A stretch of 64,000 nucleotides of DNA from Strobilurus pachycystidiatus. Lineage: Eukaryota; Basidiomycota; Agaricomycetes; Agaricales; Physalacriaceae. The stretch covers positions 62,001-126,000 of the forward strand of contig JAHLMK010000025.1 of assembly GCA_019915135.1 (NCBI GenBank), written 5' to 3'. The notes under the pieces are model-generated. The model ran no database searches and was not told the origin of the DNA. It was given only the letters and a program-made list of their open reading frames with translations. Shown here piece after piece: positions 10,745 to 23,221 of this stretch. Numbering within the stretch: position 1 is the first letter of the stretch; every line of letters starts with the position of its first letter. The translations under genes and the position numbers were made by a program.

Positions 10745-11704
10745 ATGTCCATCCGTTCGACTCTTGCCATCGTCTCACTCTTCTCCTTTGGCGCGTATGC
10801 GCAGTCCAGTGGGACGACTACGCGCTACTGGTATGTCCATGTCTGTTTATGTTCATTAGATGCTAATTGACGCGCCTCGTAGGGATTGTTGCAAGCCCTC
10901 CTGCGCCTGGAGCGGAAAGGTGCGTTGCGACGATCTCGCTAACATCTCTCAGCCCAACATGCAACCCAGGCATCTGTAAACCAACCCGTCCTCACCTGCG
11001 ACGCGAACCAAAACGTCTTGGCCGACCCCGACGTCACCTCTGGATGTGACGGCGGCACCGCTTTCACCTGCGCCAGCAACTCCCCTTGGGCAGTCGACGA
11101 CACCCTTGCGTATGGCTTTGCCGCGACGACCATCGCTGGCGGCTCAGAGTCATCATGGTGCTGCGCGTGCTATGAGCTGACGTTCACGAGCACGTCGCTG
11201 GCTTCTAGCGGGAAGAAAATGGTTTAACAAATTTTCTTAGAATTGATAGTGGAAATCTGACTATATGTGAATCAAGATCGTCCAAGCCACGAACACGGGA
11301 GGCGACCTCGGTTCGAACCAGTTTGATCTCCTCATCCCAGGCGGAGGAGTGGGGATCTTTACCTCTGGATGCCCAGCGCAGTACGGAAGTTGGAATGGCG
11401 TACGTTTAATTCCTCTTCTCTTACTCCCCATCTTTCATCATTTTCTTCTTTGCATACTCACCAACTCACTAGGGCGCGACCTACGGTGGCGTGTCAACCC
11501 GCGCCGACTGTGACAACCTACCATCTGCCGTCCAGGAAGGATGCTACTTCCGCTTTGGTATGTCTTCGCTCCAAGTCCGAGTCCGCTTTGTATTGAATTG
11601 GTGGTGTAGATTGGTTCGAAGGTGCAGACAACCCGAGTGTAACGTTTGAGGAGGTTACGTGCCCGACAGAAATCACGTCTGTTTCTGGGTGCACGAGGAA
11701 CTGA
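10745..11704 (+). CDS. GH45 endo-1,4-beta-glucanase, secreted, no CBM
   Basis: Six exons: 10745-10830, 10883-10919, 10970-11221, 11277-11399, 11473-11557 and 11610-11704; 225 residues. A signal peptide ([20 protein letters not shown]) precedes the GH45 hallmark [14 protein letters not shown], split by intron 1 between TG and G of the Trp codon. The Asp in YWDCC is the family's catalytic base; the second conserved Asp is in [12 protein letters not shown]. Cys-rich segments [29 protein letters not shown] and [13 protein letters not shown] follow, as in basidiomycete GH45. It hydrolyses internal beta-1,4 bonds of amorphous cellulose outside the cell. Intron 3 uses an unusual GTTTAA donor. The gene is complete; no carbohydrate-binding module is attached. 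Confidence 0.93.
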
Positions 11705-11941
11705 CACTACCGAACAACGAGTAACAGTATGGCGATGGTCTATTACACACCTCATTTGTGTTACGAACAAACGAGCTCAGTAGTCAGAGCCCTGACATCT
11801 GAGACCAACTCATGTCGAAACAGCAGTAAAGATTCGAACAAATAATTAAATTCCGCTTATGAACGTGGGACTAAGTATTCCAATTCCTGGAAAGCAGCAA
11901 GTTGAACAAACACGACCAGAATGGCTGAATTGTGACAACTA

Positions 11942-13366
11942 TCATATCAGACCCGCACTCGAGCGTAAAAACCTTCGTGTGGTATATGTCCTGCCAGACT
12001 CTGGATCCTGCATTTGCTTTTTACGCCCATAAATCTCGTCCTTTACATCGTCAAGCTCCTCCCTCAGAAACTTCCTCCACTCTCTCCCCGATACCTCTTG
12101 CCGTCTTTCTCCCCTTCCAAAGTCAATCAGGCGGAAGGTTGGGGCATCCCATGAGCGCTTGTATGGCTCGAGGTGTAGCGGGCCTGGCTGCTGGAGGATA
12201 TTGGAGACTTTGAATGATCCGTGACTAAGTCCTGCGTGATGCAGACGGGCGACGAACGAATACAGAAGCTCTCTGTATCAATGCTTTAGAAGAGGTCAAT
12301 GAATGCAGCTCTCAGCATACCTTTCCTCAGCCTTCAGCTCCTCCCTATCAACTGGCACCCCGCACTCCTCCACCAGCATAATCGGACTGACCAATCTCCG
12401 ATAACTCGAGTTCTCTGGGACATAGAACCCGTAGAACTTGGGCGTCACCGCCACGATGGGTAGCACGCCAGTCGTTCCATCGTCGTATATTGCGTCTGCA
12501 ACAAATTGATGTCCAGTCCAGTACTCGCACATGTGTGGCGGTATGGCCTTGGCGTAGAACCGCGCTTCGTGCCGAAGCATGCCGTGCGAGTGCAAGTCGG
12601 ATAGAGAGGTTTTGGCGGCAACGTAGACATCCCCCGAGCGGGACCTGGCTGTGAGCGGGATAGGAAGGCGTAACCGCGCACGGAAGACACGCGAATGGCC
12701 GCCGACGCCTAGGGTTTGAGCATCTGTGAAGTCGAGTGTGGCCTCGCTTGGGATTGAGTGGGCGCGGAAGGAAGAGGCAATGTCAGCATCAATGCGTGGG
12801 TAGATGCGTTTGTACCGCGTCGTTTGGCTGGCACTCTGGAATTCTGTTATGAATTTGGTCTTTCCGCGTGGGTCGTTGACGATCAAGATATCAGGGAGGA
12901 GTTCTGGAGAGATGAATTCCTCAAGTTTGACAACCTCTGGTGGGCCCGTTCGATTCCCCGTCGAGAGCTGCATGATATGCTACATCAGAAAAGTATCTTT
13001 GCACAAACTAAACTAGCGTACCTGACTATCCTTGCTGGTTGGTGCTGTAGAGACTGACTCCACATCGACATCGACAAAATCCCAAGATTCGTCCGAGCTC
13101 AGACTCTCGTTGTCAGACGCTTCGCCATAGTAGTAGCTGGAACGGTACGAGTTCCTTTGTCCTGGGATGACCTCTAGTACAGGCCAAGGCGAATTGATGG
13201 CTGATGGAGACGAAGGGGAACTAGGCGCCACAAAATTTGTGCATTCGTGCGTCTCGTGGTCTACAAGAAAGTCATTTGGATTTACAGCCCACGGAAATCC
13301 TTCTCGGGAGAGATGGTTGACAATGGGTCGAGATGGCGTAGGAGGCAGGTTGTTGATCGTCGACAT
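11942..13366 (-). CDS. Atypical protein kinase-like protein (agaric family)
   Basis: Exons 13366-13022, 12967-12321 and 12272-11942 give 440 residues; an in-frame ATG at 13393 would add nine residues. The N-terminal ~115 residues are polar and acidic. A kinase-like fold follows: TLGVGGHSRVFRA (glycine loop), VYVAAKTSL (ATP-binding Lys), LVEECGVPV (hinge), then LHHAGLSHGSFKVSNILQ where HRDxxxxN is normally found, and FRLIDFGRGE (DFG). The catalytic Asp of HRD is replaced (HGS) while Lys, Asn and DFG remain, as in many expanded agaric kinase-like proteins. It may be a pseudokinase or an atypical enzyme. Substrate unknown. Confidence 0.7.
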
Positions 13367-14928
13367 CAGAGGAAGAGGGAGGAAGAAACACAAGATTTTT
13401 CAGATATTGGGCGTCGCATGCTGGGGCTGGGGTTGTGGCTGAACTGCTGTAGAAGGGTTCGACTGACTTCGTGTTCCTATAGATAACCAAGTTAAGCGCC
13501 TGGACGTGGCTATTACTTAATTGCACATGTATAGGGCTGTAGAGCAATGATCAGTATTTTTTCAGAAAGCTGGTACTGAGCTCAACGAATCATACGCACT
13601 TGATGAAGATGAGCGTAGTTCGCCAACCTATGTTTGTTCAAGTTGACAATGACTCGACGACGACATGCAGCGTAAGTACGTCATGTGACGCAATCACACG
13701 CTTGTGGCTTCCTTCTTGAAGAAGCTTGAAGTTTAAATTAAAACAGTGTCACTGCAGCTACCGAGCCAAGACCGAGCTACAGGCGGACTACGTTGAATTA
13801 TGTCTGTTTCTCTCGACGTGGGTTTTCTGTAGAGCGGCATCATTACTGCACTATCGTACTAGGCCTGCGTTCAAGTTGATCAGACTCATTGACAACCGAA
13901 TTCTATCACATCCGAGTCTGACATCCGTAGACAAAGTATGTGGACTCGCATAGTAGAGTGAGCAGCAAATGACTAGGTCGTCACTTCTCTTGAGAGTGCC
14001 CAGTGAGACCTACCCCAATAGCGCTATCCCGAATCCCAATTTTTGACTTACATTTCCACGACTCGGTCATGTTTACCCTGCACTTTTTGCTCAACCAACG
14101 GCTACTCTATGGTTAGTCTCCCTAGTCAGCCCAAAATACCAATTTTTTTCTGAGAGACGGAGGGAAAAAATTTGGATACTCTATGGTTGCCGTAGCAAAG
14201 AAAAGTTGGATTACATCTCAAATCCAATGAATGTATCGTCGTGTTGAACCCGTCTCTTTCGAGTTGCGTGAGAGCTAATGCAGGTTCATTGTGGCGCAGC
14301 GATTGAGAGACATACATACTTGCTCCAGTGAGCCACTGGCACTGACAGCCACTATCACGCGATCCAGTCATATCAGGAGAGAGTTTCAGTTTGAGTTGTC
14401 GACAGACTCTCTAATGTGAGCTCCCTGTACGATGATAGCTCGACTGCGATGCCTGGCATCGAGAATGGTACTTGATGGTAGCATCAATTTCAAAGGCTAT
14501 CCTTCTGAAAGATGTGGATGCGTCAAAGAGGTCGGGATCTCAACAGCAATGTCAATACACGTCCGTCCACCTCGAGAATTGCCCCGAGTATCGAAAGCTG
14601 GACGAATATATGCTTTTGCTTGTACTTATCCGGAGGACAATTGGACAAGGGGTTGGCAGTAAGCAGGGTCGGTGCGCCTTGTAAGGGACATAATACGGTC
14701 AAACTCGGACCGGTCAAATGCCGATTGCGAGGTTTCGGAGGCTTTGCCGGAACCATCTTGCATGCCGCCCACTGCCGCCCAGTGCCGTTGCATCGTATTC
14801 CTCGCGCCCTGTGCCTCGCCCTTGGCACTTGCTGAACAGTGAAGACCTCTTGCCTTGATTTTTGGGAAACAGGAAGCTGACGGAACGTAATAGGTGCACG
14901 CAAACGCGGAATCTCAAACTGTGCCTTT
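13367..14928. other. Gene-free stretch upstream of the hAT-like element
   Basis: About 1.56 kb. Only short ORFs without family motifs; no repeat or RNA gene recognised. Confidence 0.4.
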
Positions 14929-14936
14929 CTTCTCGT
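14929..14936. repeat. 8-bp target site duplication, left copy
   Basis: CTTCTCGT immediately before the element start; repeated exactly at 15560-15567. Eight bases is the duplication length made by hAT-superfamily transposases. Confidence 0.8.
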
Positions 14937-15559
14937 TAGTGATCTGCTGGCCCGGCTTTGGCCTGAAGCCGCCGGCCTGGCCTGGCTTCGCAAGGCTACG
15001 GCTCACCGAAATGTCAAGCCAGGCCAAGGCCGTCAGTCACGGCTGGCCCTGGCCTGGCTCCGGCTTGAGCCACGGCTTGGGGCGGGATGCGGCAGGATGC
15101 GGCGGGCGGTGCGGCGGGGGTGTGATATGGTAAGACTTTGACCTTGCGCACTACGAGTGACATATCTCATTGATAGATTCATACAGTGGGCACCTGAGCG
15201 TCGAGTAATGTTGAGTGAGAGCTGACAACTTACAAGTCTTGCATTTCCTGATCTGGAAATCACCCACCGCGCGACCTAGTTCCACCTGCCCGACTGAATA
15301 AACAATCCCAAAGAACCTGCCAATAGCAACTAGACGCTACGTTCTGGCCGAAGTGGAGCTCTCGTGAAGTCCTGCAGCATGTTTCATTCGATACCTGACA
15401 CGGTGTTGAGCCACGGCTCGACGGCTGGCCTACGGCTTTCAGGATCCCAAGCCAGGCCATGGGCTTTATGAAGCCGTCGCTACGGCCCGGCCTGGCTCTG
15501 GCCTGGGTACGGCTGGCCCACGGCTGGCCTGGCTTGAAGCCAGAGCCGGCAGATCACTA
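14937..15559. mobile_element. Non-autonomous hAT-like element (MITE), 623 bp
   Basis: Bounded by an 11-bp perfect terminal inverted repeat, TAGTGATCTGC at the left and GCAGATCACTA at the right, inside an 8-bp direct duplication. Both ends (about 14944-15115 and 15405-15553) are very GC-rich and packed with GGCCTGGCC/GGCTGGCC-type subterminal motifs in opposite orientation, like hAT transposase binding sites. The interior (about 15130-15400) has no transposase-like ORF, so it must be mobilised in trans. The perfect duplication suggests a recent insertion. Superfamily assignment is by duplication length and ends only. Confidence 0.78.
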
Positions 15560-15567
15560 CTTCTCGT
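15560..15567. repeat. 8-bp target site duplication, right copy
   Basis: CTTCTCGT immediately after the element end; identical to 14929-14936. Confidence 0.8.
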
Positions 15568-17378
15568 CTCCGCTTCTCTGTCCGCTGTCTGCTGTCTGAT
15601 TGGAGGTTATTGTCTGCAAAAGGGGGAGCATGCTTGACCTTGTCCCGGATTCAATTGATCCACTTGTCTAGCTACATACAAGCAACAATGACACGAGCAG
15701 GACACGAGTGGACCGGAGCGTCGAGATCAGCAACTCTATGGAAACCCCAACGCAACGGCCAACTACCGATATTAGAAGGTGATGTTCGTAGATGTTCGTG
15801 GAATCTTCTGCATCTTCCATCAGGCATTCAGCCCTCTGAGCTTTGTGCCGCTGAGACTGCCGGCGCAAGTCCTAAACACGAGAAACCGCCGTCAATGAGA
15901 CGCGTATTCAAATGAATACGTCTCGTGGGGATTTTGCAGGTATAGGTGACGGAGGGCTCTCGCAACGGTCTCGGTGATGAACGCGTGTTTGTCGCGTTTC
16001 TTCGCGTTCGGAACTACTCGCGTTGATCTCGCTTGGACGCTGCTCTAGTCTTAGCAGTGACGGCTTCGACCTACGCCAGCGGAACTGTCAGAAGCTTATG
16101 GGAAGGCACATGCTGAACCCAACTTTCCAGTGAACATGATGTTCTTATGACCTCAGGATGAGCCTCACGCTCATTCTTCACATCGTTGCGATGTGCATCG
16201 ATATCATCACAAAAGTAGGCGTCTTGTGTGGCGTGCCTCTTTTGATTAGCCTGTCAATGTGAGGATGTTTCACGCACAGACCAGGTATGCCTCCGTCTTG
16301 TCAGTGGCCATTCCTATGGAGATTCGCGACGTGAGATACTCGGTACTCCTGACTTGTCAGGTCTGTACCTCGGTCGATAGGGCGTCACTGGTAGAACTCC
16401 GAGCGACCCAAAGGCACCGACAAGCCGCCTCAGAGATCCGGTTTCAAAGTGCTGAATTTCGGGTTCTGTCAGCGAAATCGTGCCCATCAGGTGCCCATAT
16501 TGGACCTCTTAGGCGGCTTGCCGTCGGAGGCCTGAGTCCCTTGACTACATAGGCGAGGAATATCACACCGCCTTCCAGCGCTCTTGAAACCAGTCTCTCT
16601 ATTCATCGAACGTCCATCACTTACGACCTCTTGCGACTTCTAGGCTCTAGCGGTGGACTGGCATCAGAAAGAAGATCAGTAGACCATGGCCGGAGCCAAC
16701 CCTATATACAGGTTGGCGGAAACTCATATCAGGCTGGCGGGAACTCATATCAGGCCGGCGGGAGCGGCATACCAGGGCATATCCAAGTGAGCGGAACGCC
16801 GGAACCCCCACAGATCATACCAGGTCAATGGTACCGATCGTTGATGGTATTTTGGAGAGGCCCTTTGCCGTTGGGCTACTTGACACTTTTGAGCGAACAA
16901 TAGGGTGTACATACAAAGGAGAAACAAACCGTGTTCGGATCACGTCGAGGAGAACCTCGCACAAGCTCGCGCACGCAGTTTATGGGATGGATGGAGCCAT
17001 GGAGGCACCGTCGCAGATCAATCAGATCAGCCAATCCGTCTCCGTTGCAAATGAGAGGGATTATGGCGACCCTGGGAACCTCATGAGAGTCGTGGCCGTG
17101 GTGGGCAGTGGTGGGATCGCTAGCCAGATACAGCTTGCCAACCACAACCATCACCATGGCAAATGTTGACGACGTCAAAGAAATTCGCGTGAAATGAGAG
17201 TGATCTGAGTAAGGATAAGGGCATACCACTCCATTGGGTGCCCTTGTTCTTTTTTTTGTTCCATGTGAAGCCAAGTCTTTCAGAGATATATAGCCATACA
17301 GCCCAAAACAACGGTCTGATCGCTATTGTCTACCTGTCGTCCTCCTCCTCCTTCTCCCACCACACCACCATCGTCGCC
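15568..17378. other. Gene-free stretch upstream of the MAP kinase gene
   Basis: About 1.8 kb with no supported gene; includes a short tandem repeat at 16710-16773 and the MAP kinase promoter. Confidence 0.4.
16710..16773 (+). repeat. 21-bp tandem repeat, about three imperfect units
   Basis: Units aggttggcggaaactcatat(c) and aggctggcgggaactcatat(c), followed by a third diverged aggccggcgggagcggcata unit. Short local duplication of unknown meaning. Confidence 0.7.
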
Positions 17379-18742
<1,364 letters not shown>

Positions 18743-21700
18743 CGACCCACTCTCTACGGCACTTTCTTTTTCGATTAGGCTCACTCTTTTGACGGACAAT
18801 CATGGCGGTTTGAGATCGCCATTCCTTGCTTGTTGATGCTCTGCTATTTTATATCATCTGTACGACTATTTATCATACACATCCTTCTGTTGCAATGTCG
18901 GCGTACATCATATTTCTTGTACATATAAATATGGAAGAACCAATGGATTCACATGGGGATTTTGGAGCAATCAGAAGATGGGACCGTTGATGTATTGAGG
19001 CAGCGGCTATGGGCCACGAGGCGTAAAGACAATGTAAATTGTGGCGCAGTACATGGAGCCCGGGGATCGTTCGCTCCGATCATCTCTGATCTTACAACAG
19101 AATTGAGAAGGATCATTCTTTAATTGTGCTGTTCTCGATGGAGTACCGTTTTGAATGAGGCGGGTCTAGCGCGCTCATATGAAACAATAAAGGTTCGGAG
19201 AACAATAGTGCTGAACCTCCGACCGGGGGCGCTTGTATAACAATAAGGATCACTGGCACAAAAGAACCTCAAGCGGATCATAACGGGAGCGGCGTGGCGG
19301 CTCATAGAAGATGTGGTCGCGTATGATTCTTCAAGTTCTATAAGGTTCACCGTTCTTGTGATTCGAACTGACTGATGGACGCGTCGGTGATCCAGGACCT
19401 TCGCCTCACACCTTCTCCGGCTATGGCATCCGAATCGAAACACGTCGTCACGGTGCTGGATCGAAAGATGACTTGCCTCATTCCGCTCGCTACCATCTGT
19501 TACACTATATACTAAGGCTTCATACAACGATCTGATACTAGAAACGAGGCCACTACACCTAAGACGCGTGCATCATTCATACGCGTCAGGACTGTCCAAC
19601 TCTGACTCTATGTACTTACAATCACTGATGCGACCTGCCAGGTCCATACCTTCATGGCTGGAAAGCCCTTGTAGCAGCGGAAGAAGCATCTGACAGACGT
19701 CCACGAAGTATGTCAAAGTCAATGCCTATCACTGATAGTAAGGTAGTGGTATACTTACTTGCCGTCATCGGGATTCGGGGTGAATGTAGCGAAAGATTGA
19801 TCCATCGACACCTACGTCGCGGTGAGGCAGGGTTTGGAAGACGAAAGCAGTAAGCATGAGCGTTGATTGCTTACATGTAGAAGCGACCTAGTGATTGATT
19901 GAGTGCTCATGTTCTGGAGATGAGAGATGGACATTGGAGGAGTGCCAGTGATGTTACCACTTGGATGTCAAACGCGGGGTTTAACTGACGCTGACAACGG
20001 AGAGACATATGGCACCCTCTCCCCCAGCCCTGGGTGAAGGTGAACAAAAGGTGACAGCATGGGAAACGGCAATGAAAGTCAACTTGGCATAGAACAAGGC
20101 GAAACATCATACTGAAGACCATAGTAACGGCCTTGACCTAAATCTTATACCATCGCAACAATCTTAGAGGAAAGCAAGGCATACCATTCCAGCCACAGAC
20201 TTCATTGACGCTGGACACGTCGCGGCGGCACACAAGGATGATACCAACGGCGCATGACCGTGACTACCATCAACGTCCTTCATCTTTCTTCGATTCCCTT
20301 CACGTTCCTAGGTATTCATTCGACTGGCCATGTACCCCAGATTTGTACGCCGTATGATGGGATTTAGCGCGACATGTAACAGTTGGACGCCGAGCAACAG
20401 CACGGAATGTCGTTCTCATCCGCGAGTGAAGAGCCAAGTTCAACCACTGGCGAACTTGAACATCAAGGAGGGCCGCAAACTTGAAAGTCCCGATTTCAGA
20501 TGGATTTGGGTTTGGCGAAGCGACTCTACGCAATGGACTCAATAGACTCGGACGCGAATGGTGCGGAAAGGGTGAGACTGTTAACGTCAGCTCGCTTTCA
20601 AACATCAGGAGCGTGGTACGACTTACCGGTGGGCATCTCGAAACAGTGGAGCTGTTGATGACAAACAAGAGAATGCTTGAGATTTTTGATCTATCTCGAG
20701 GCTGGCAGATTGGTACGAACGTGTCAGCGTTGGGAGCAGACAGTACGTCCTGTCTCAGAACCTTCGGCTGAGTTTGAGAGGATATACTGGATGGATATCG
20801 CTTGAACTTTCAGAGAGATGTATACCTTGTCAGAGAAACGCCACCAGACACCGACTTCAAGATAGCCTCAAAACATAGCCCTTGTCTGATCGTTGTTTGC
20901 GCCGCAGGACGAGCAGATACTCGTACTGCTTGATGATTGTGAGACTGAGTCAACCGTACCGTCACGGTGTTGATTGTGTCGAACAATCCTTTGTTCAGCC
21001 ATTCTCAGGTAGTCTTCGAGTCGCGCTCTCGTCGGACTGCTGCTGCCCTCTCCTCGAGCCCGTCTATCGGCATGTAGGTCGCAAGCAGAAAAGTATAAAC
21101 CGCTCCGGCAAGTCGCGGATTCGGCCGCTCCAGAGCCTCCCGAGCAGGGTGGTGTGCGCTTAGGAAGACAATTATGCATTGCTGGCAGCGATGGCCAGCA
21201 TGGTGTTGGAAGTACATTTCCTCTGCTCGTCTCTCCGAGAGTAATATACTAGTTTCATCGCAGCCAAGCCAGCTGAAGGGCAATTAGATGACAAGTAAGA
21301 TCAACCATGTAATGACCGTACCTGCCAATGCGTTATGGCCACGCCAAGGACCGACACGGCGATGAGGAACCCCCCAGCGCCGGCTGATGCGAGTAGGAGC
21401 ACGAGTGGAGAGAGCATGAATTTGCCTGCAATTTCCCTGTATGTCAGCAAAGCAGACTGGACGAAGAATGGTGAACTGACGGCTAGATGTAATATAGCCG
21501 ACTTCTGTGCGCAATATGCGATGGTGGCGGTAACGAAGCAAGAAAGGGTGCAGAACATCGGGCGTTAACGTGCCAGGGCGCTTGAAAGGCTTCAAGGGTG
21601 ATTATGGTCCGATCTGAGCCTGTCTTGCTCCTCAGTGGCCCATACGCTTGCGAGACTTGGGAGCTCCCCAAGAGGATTACGATGCTGTGCAGTCGTGGGT

Positions 21701-22293
21701 GGTCATCGTCGACCTTGCACTGGCAGATAACGGCACGAAGCTGATCGCCATATGGTCCATCTACAAAGCCAGGATATCCGGAAAGGAAGAAAAGGAGTTA
21801 CTCGTCACCGTCCCTACAAAGCCAGGGAGATACCCACGATTCAGATGAGTTGATGGTGGGAGAGAAGTCCGGTCGCCAATTGCCGCCGGCAACGCCAAGT
21901 TCTCTTCAAATTCGAACCGTCATCGTCGTCGTCGCATTTCTTCATTATTTCATCAACTTTCGTCTGACCGATTCAATAAATTGTATATGTACGTCGCTGC
22001 TTCTCTGTCAGCTCTGTAGCAATCCGCTGCAGTATGATTCCGCTTGGAGGTTTCACGCTCATGTGGTAAAAAAACACGGTCTCGTGATGTACATCAAGAC
22101 TATAAACAGTAACCGTTGTCTTCATTCCCAATGCAGCGCTCATTGTTTTCCAGAGACCTTCATCCTTAAATGTCCTGCTAAGCCTAGAAGCTTGTGTTTG
22201 ATATGTTACATGATGGTGACTATGGTAATACAGCGCGCAGCCCGCTCAGTATAAAGAGGGGGTCTGTACATGGGGACTGGGTCGGAATCGACG
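18743..22293. other. Gene-poor region with decayed coding traces
   Basis: About 3.5 kb. Only short ORFs, most antisense to each other. One exon-like fragment at 21322-21436 on the minus strand is listed separately; nothing else is supported. Confidence 0.35.
21322..21436 (-). pseudogene. Exon remnant of a small membrane-protein family, copy 1
   Basis: Minus-strand exon-like segment ending in a good donor (CAG, then gtacgg). It encodes a hydrophobic run LASAGAGGFLIAVSVLGVAI ending in Gln at the splice. The same arrangement recurs at 24482-24592. Flanking exons are not recoverable in frame, so it is probably decayed. Family unknown. Confidence 0.3.
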
Positions 22294-23221
22294 CTACTTT
22301 CGGCGAGTAGCTTTCCTTGAGCTCTCTATCCCTCTGCTCCTCCTCTCAGGTCTGGAGTCCTTCTCTCTCTGTGAATCCAGGAATGAATAGTGACCGCTAA
22401 CGCCTCTCCAGCTGCTCGTTGTCTCTCTCTCATCCTCTGTCTTTTGTCGGACGCCTTCGTAAGGGTAACCTTTGCTGATCCTTCCCGCCATAATTACGGG
22501 GGACCGGTAGCCTGCACCGAGGTGGGTGCCATTGTACGGGGAATGTCTACCGCGCGACTGCGAAAGAGCCGCATCCTGATTGTTATTCCCTTTATAGGGC
22601 ACCGCGTGGTGGTTGTTTTGAGTCTGCAGCAACGGGTCTCCTTGAGACTGCGTGATGATTCCTCTCAAAATATCATTGGGGTCGAGAGGCTGGTGCTCGC
22701 GCCCACGTACAAACTGGCACTCTGCATGAACGATCGTCAAGATCAAGTTGAAAACGCGGCTGATGGTAGACTCACCAGCAGCATCAGATAAAATCCCGTG
22801 CGTGTCCAAGTTCTGCCAGTAGTACACTATACACTTATGAGTACCCTGATCAGCTCTATGCCCTTCAAGACTCACTGTCATTCGCGAGTTCGGGTTGAGC
22901 CGCGGCGTCACCAAAGCGCGCGCTCTGCAAGTGGTGGACGCTACACGCTGGAGATATGGCATCGTCAGAATGGCGCATGACATCTCAAGCCTGATGCGAA
23001 TCTTACGATTGCTTAGTTGCGAATGCGATGCATCGGGGTCGTTGTAACTGAACCCATCTACTCGTCCGCGCAATGAGCAAGATAGCGATATTCAAGCCAC
23101 TGAACCTGTGCTTACATTCTACAGGACGGGCCCCGAGGTCATTGTCGTGATTGACATGGCGGGTAGAGCTTGGCCCTTGCGCCTTGGGACGGCGGTTTTG
23201 GCCGGACTGGCTTGAGTGCAT
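22294..23221 (-). CDS. Hypothetical five-exon gene, all introns phase 1
   Basis: Predicted exons 23221-23116, 23060-23007, 22947-22876, 22826-22776 and 22721-22294 give 236 residues. All four introns have GTAAGN/GTGAGT donors, end in AG and sit in phase 1; the total closes in frame. No domain is recognised. The N-terminal half is polar (MHSSQSGQNRRPKAQGPSS...), the middle has YYWQNLDTHGILSDAAG, and the last exon is hydrophilic and Arg/Ser-rich, ending SSRKATRRK. The last-exon frame is open further upstream, so an intron-poor reading cannot be excluded. No function can be proposed. Confidence 0.45.
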
